From assembly GCF_003315595.1 (NCBI RefSeq), contig NZ_QNQU01000002.1, forward strand, positions 1-64,000: a stretch of 64,000 nt of DNA, given 5' to 3'. The stretch comes from Pedobacter miscanthi. GTDB lineage: Bacteria; Bacteroidota; Bacteroidia; Sphingobacteriales; Sphingobacteriaceae. Positions 61,203 to 64,000 of the stretch are shown piece after piece; position 1 is the first letter of the stretch; each line of letters begins with the position of its first letter. The position numbers and the translations under genes were made by a program. The notes under the pieces are model-generated. The model did not search any database. It saw only the letters and a program-made list of their open reading frames with translations, and was not told where the DNA came from.

Positions 61203-64000
61203 TTAAAATTTCAGGTTCAAGCCCAGGGAATAAATTTTCATATAAGGATATGAAGCATTGTATCCTGATTCAGGCAATTCCGGATCGATTGGTAAATCGC
61301 CAAGTTTATCAAAGGTTAACAGGTTTAAGCCTCCCACATAAAAACGGAGTTGAGAGATTTTTAACCTTTTGATAAATGCCGGGGATAATGAATAACCCAG
61401 TTCAACATTTTTTAACCTGATGTAATCGCCGGAGCGGATCCAGAAATCAGAATTGGCCGTGTTGTTTCCCCTATCAGTTAATAATAACCTCGGATAAGGT
61501 GCACCGGGGTTACTTGGAGTCCATCTATCTACACTAAATTGACTCAGGTAACCATTATTGGCATTACCCGAGTTAACCAGGTTCTGAATAGTAATAGAAC
61601 GGCCACTTGTACCTTGGAACAAGAAATTAAGGTCGAAATTTTTAACGGATACCGAAGCACCAAAACCAAAGAAAGCTTTTGGCACAAAGTTGAAATCGGT
61701 TCTTACCCTATCAAGATCGTTAATCAAACCATCACCATTCTGATCTACATATTTGATATCACCTGGTTTTACAGAACCTGATAACATCTGTTTTGGTGAA
61801 GCATCGATCTCTGCCTGCGATTGGAAGATCCCATTGGAGATTAACATGGTTGAGATATAGCCAGCCCCAGTAGTTGCGGTTGCCGCAGGCGAAATTACAC
61901 TCGAAATTGGGTGGCCCAATTGTTTTTGATAAGAGGGTAAACCAGCACCTTCGTTTATGGCAAGGATTTTACTTACGTTATAGGTAAAGTTTCCAAAAAC
62001 GTTCAGGTTTACATCTCCTATTTTTTTATTATAGTTTACGCCGGTTTCGAAACCTTTGTATTCGGCTTCTCCCTCATTAACGTAAATTAAGCTCTGGCCA
62101 AGTAAACTTGGCAATAATGAAGCGGTAGTTAAATCTTTCCTGTCTTCATAAAAGTAATCGGCGCTGATTGATAATGATTGTTTAAATAGCCTGGCATCAA
62201 AACCAATGCTGGTTTTGTAAGCTTTCTCCCATGTTAAATCAGGATTGGCCAAAGCCAGCTGACCAGTACCGGTTACACCTGTAAAAGCCGTACCGAAATT
62301 GTAGCCAGTTGTACTTCTGCTATAGAAATCGTTAAATGCAAATCTTCTGGCCGAACCAATGGCATCGTTACCCACCAAACCATAAGAGCCCCTGATTTTT
62401 AACAGGTCTAAGAAATTCCCGGATCCTTTCATGAAATTTTCATCAGAGATGATCCATCCTGCTGATGCTGCCGGAAAGAAACCATATCTTTTACCAGGCG
62501 CAAAATTTTCAGATCCAGAATAATTAGCGGTTACATCAACAAAATAACGTTGTATAAAATTGTATGACAAACGGTTAGACCAACCTTCTCTGCGCACATC
62601 AAGACTTCCGAATGATGATAAGTTTGCCCTCGACACCCTTGTAGAGAATTTGATATCGTGTTTACCGAAAGTACGGTTATAATCTAAACCTGCCCAAAAC
62701 TCACTTTTTTTAACATTGCCAGAAAATGCATTGCCTTGATAGTTTACTTTACTTGCTGTACCAAATGGCGAATAAGTACCGTCTGCATTCAGCACTGCAG
62801 TTGCATAGGTTTCTGCAAAACCAGAGCGGTATAAACCGGCAATATCATAAGCATAAAAAACCTCGCCTGATAAACCTTTCAAAATACCGTCCATTTTTTG
62901 ACGTGCACTAATGGTTGCAATCATATTTCGCATTAAATCAGTACTTGCACCCCTTGATTGCAACATGGCCAATGGGTTACTTTGCTGGTAAACCGATGTT
63001 CCTCCATAGGATCCGTTAGGATTTAAAATAGGGAAAGCATTTGCGGGAGTAGAATATACTGCGGTTAAAAAAGTGCCGGTACCTGCATTAGGAAAGGTAA
63101 GGTTTGTAATTCTACCGCCAATATCTAAAGCTACATCTAAATTTTTGTTTACATGCAGGTCTAAATTGGTACGGAGGTTATAACGGCTAAAATCGGTATT
63201 TGCATCATAAGTTTCACTATGACCGCCTTTATACAAGCCTCCCTGTTGATAAGCACTTAATACAGTATAATATTTAATAAAAGCATTACCACCGGTTACC
63301 GAAGCTACATAACGCTGTGTTGGTGCTACTTTTTTGATAAAATCTCTTACAAAATTGTTATTTGGATATTTTATCGGGTCAGAACCATCCTGGTATGCCT
63401 GTAAAGCTGCAGGTCCGTAAACTGCTGTACCACCACTGTTAATAGCGGCTTCGTTATAAAGTGTAGCATAAGAGTAAGCATCTAAAGGTGCTGTAATCTG
63501 TAACGGGGCCTGTATACCGGCCTGGGCATCGAAGGTTACCTTTGTAGAAGTTGCACTACCACGGCGGGTTTTAACATAAATTACACCGTTACCACCGTAC
63601 ATCCCGTACCATGCCAAAGTAGCTGCATCTTTTAATACACTAACACTTTCAATTTCATTTAAATCCATAGAGGTGAAGTCCCTCTCTATACCATCAACGA
63701 TAACCAAAGGTTCCTGGTTACTGTTATAAGATGAGCGACCCCGAACTAAAAAACTCGAGGCATCGTATCCCGGCTGCTGTGAGCCACTTGGATATACGGC
63801 TAACCCTGCTAAACGACCGGTAAAAACATTAGTTAAGGAAGATGAGGGGATCTGAGGCAGATTTTCTGCTTTGATGGTACTGATAGTTGCGGTAACCTCT
63901 CTCCTTTTTCTTACCCCAAAAGGGATATATACCAGATCATCATCTCCGGCATCAACCAAAGATTTGGTTAACACCACATCGCCTTTACTCACCTCAGCTG
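61203..64000 (-). CDS. SusC/RagA-like TonB-dependent outer-membrane transporter, 5' end outside window
   Basis: At least 930 residues are visible. The frame is open through the right edge (A-E-V-S-K-G-D precedes the GTG at 63992, which should not be taken as the start), so the N-terminal signal and carboxypeptidase-like domain are missing from view. The plug domain is visible (P-L-V-I-V-D-G-I-E-R-D, V-S-V-L-K-D-A-A-T-L-A-W-Y-G, G-V-I-Y-V-K-T-R-R-G), followed by the beta-barrel ending in aromatic G-L-N-L-K-F. It imports oligosaccharides with SusD and is first in the PUL as far as can be seen. Confidence 0.96.
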   Translation of the reverse strand, partial: AEVSKGDVVLTKSLVDAGDDDLVYIPFGVRKRREVTATISTIKAENLPQIPSSSLTNVFTGRLAGLAVYPSGSQQPGYDASSFLVRGRSSYNSNQEPLVIVDGIERDFTSMDLNEIESVSVLKDAATLAWYGMYGGNGVIYVKTRRGSATSTKVTFDAQAGIQAPLQITAPLDAYSYATLYNEAAINSGGTAVYGPAALQAYQDGSDPIKYPNNNFVRDFIKKVAPTQRYVASVTGGNAFIKYYTVLSAYQQGGLYKGGHSETYDANTDFSRYNLRTNLDLHVNKNLDVALDIGGRITNLTFPNAGTGTFLTAVYSTPANAFPILNPNGSYGGTSVYQQSNPLAMLQSRGASTDLMRNMIATISARQKMDGILKGLSGEVFYAYDIAGLYRSGFAETYATAVLNADGTYSPFGTASKVNYQGNAFSGNVKKSEFWAGLDYNRTFGKHDIKFSTRVSRANLSSFGSLDVRREGWSNRLSYNFIQRYFVDVTANYSGSENFAPGKRYGFFPAASAGWIISDENFMKGSGNFLDLLKIRGSYGLVGNDAIGSARRFAFNDFYSRSTTGYNFGTAFTGVTGTGQLALANPDLTWEKAYKTSIGFDARLFKQSLSISADYFYEDRKDLTTASLLPSLLGQSLIYVNEGEAEYKGFETGVNYNKKIGDVNLNVFGNFTYNVSKILAINEGAGLPSYQKQLGHPISSVISPAATATTGAGYISTMLISNGIFQSQAEIDASPKQMLSGSVKPGDIKYVDQNGDGLINDLDRVRTDFNFVPKAFFGFGASVSVKNFDLNFLFQGTSGRSITIQNLVNSGNANNGYLSQFSVDRWTPSNPGAPYPRLLLTDRGNNTANSDFWIRSGDYIRLKNVELGYSLSPAFIKRLKISQLRFYVGGLNLLTFDKLGDLPIDPELPESGYNASYPYMKIYSLGLNLKF

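Overview
The window looks like chromosomal DNA of a Bacteroidota member, most likely Sphingobacteriaceae (Pedobacter-like). The evidence is a SusC/SusD polysaccharide utilization locus (PUL), several exported enzymes with Bacteroidota-style signal peptides or lipoboxes, TAnnTTTG-type -7 boxes, a giant tandem-repeat surface protein, and AT-rich intergenic DNA with REP-like palindromes. The genus is inferred from gene content only.

Layout. (1) 1-14885, minus: the first 4,961 or so codons of one giant secreted repeat protein that runs off the left edge. It has a signal peptide, N-terminal beta-rich domains, a calcium-binding Asp-rich block, about 20 units of roughly 113 aa, then 91-aa tandem repeats. 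(2) 15.9-34.5 kb: a stress and DNA-damage region. It holds small orphan genes, an ankyrin protein, catalase HPII with a YciF-like ferritin-fold partner, trehalose synthesis (TreZ plus a TreY-MalQ fusion), a double-PAS histidine kinase, a DUF4385 protein, a UmuD-UmuC-SRAP operon and an orphan ECF sigma factor. (3) 34.6-39.2 kb: a minus-strand operon headed by a cobalamin riboswitch, encoding MesX (DUF1852), MesD (core MetE-like methionine synthase), an SLC10-type transporter and an Old Yellow Enzyme, with a divergent Lrp/AsnC regulator. (4) 39.8-41.2 kb: tRNA-Arg(TCT), one small gene, and REP-like repeats. (5) 41.2-64 kb: a minus-strand PUL. In transcription order it reads susC (cut by the right edge), susD, GH2, GH10 xylanase, GH3, a repeat-filled gap, GH2-malectin, a DUF5009 membrane protein, GH2, an alginate-lyase-fold enzyme, GH88, GH30, an SDR dehydrogenase and UxuA.

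How the genes work together. The PUL can bind and import oligosaccharides (SusCD), cut a xylan-like backbone (GH10, GH30, GH3), remove or process uronic acids (GH2, lyase, GH88) and send glucuronate through mannonate to 2-keto-3-deoxygluconate (SDR plus UxuA). The lyase/GH88 pair implies internal 4-linked uronic acid in the substrate, which plain glucuronoxylan lacks. The riboswitch operon should be on when B12 is scarce and replaces B12-dependent methionine synthesis. The stress region combines peroxide detoxification, compatible-solute synthesis and error-prone repair.

Most notable: the B12-riboswitch mesX-mesD-transporter-OYE operon; a UmuD homologue whose Ser/Lys catalytic dyad aligns without gaps to Gly/Arg; the TreY-MalQ fusion; the higher-order repeats of the giant protein; a hairpin family with compensatory base changes at 53.7-54.0 kb; and a 198-bp MITE-like element at 27.2 kb. 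I did not see an obvious defence system, CRISPR array, prophage or IS transposase.
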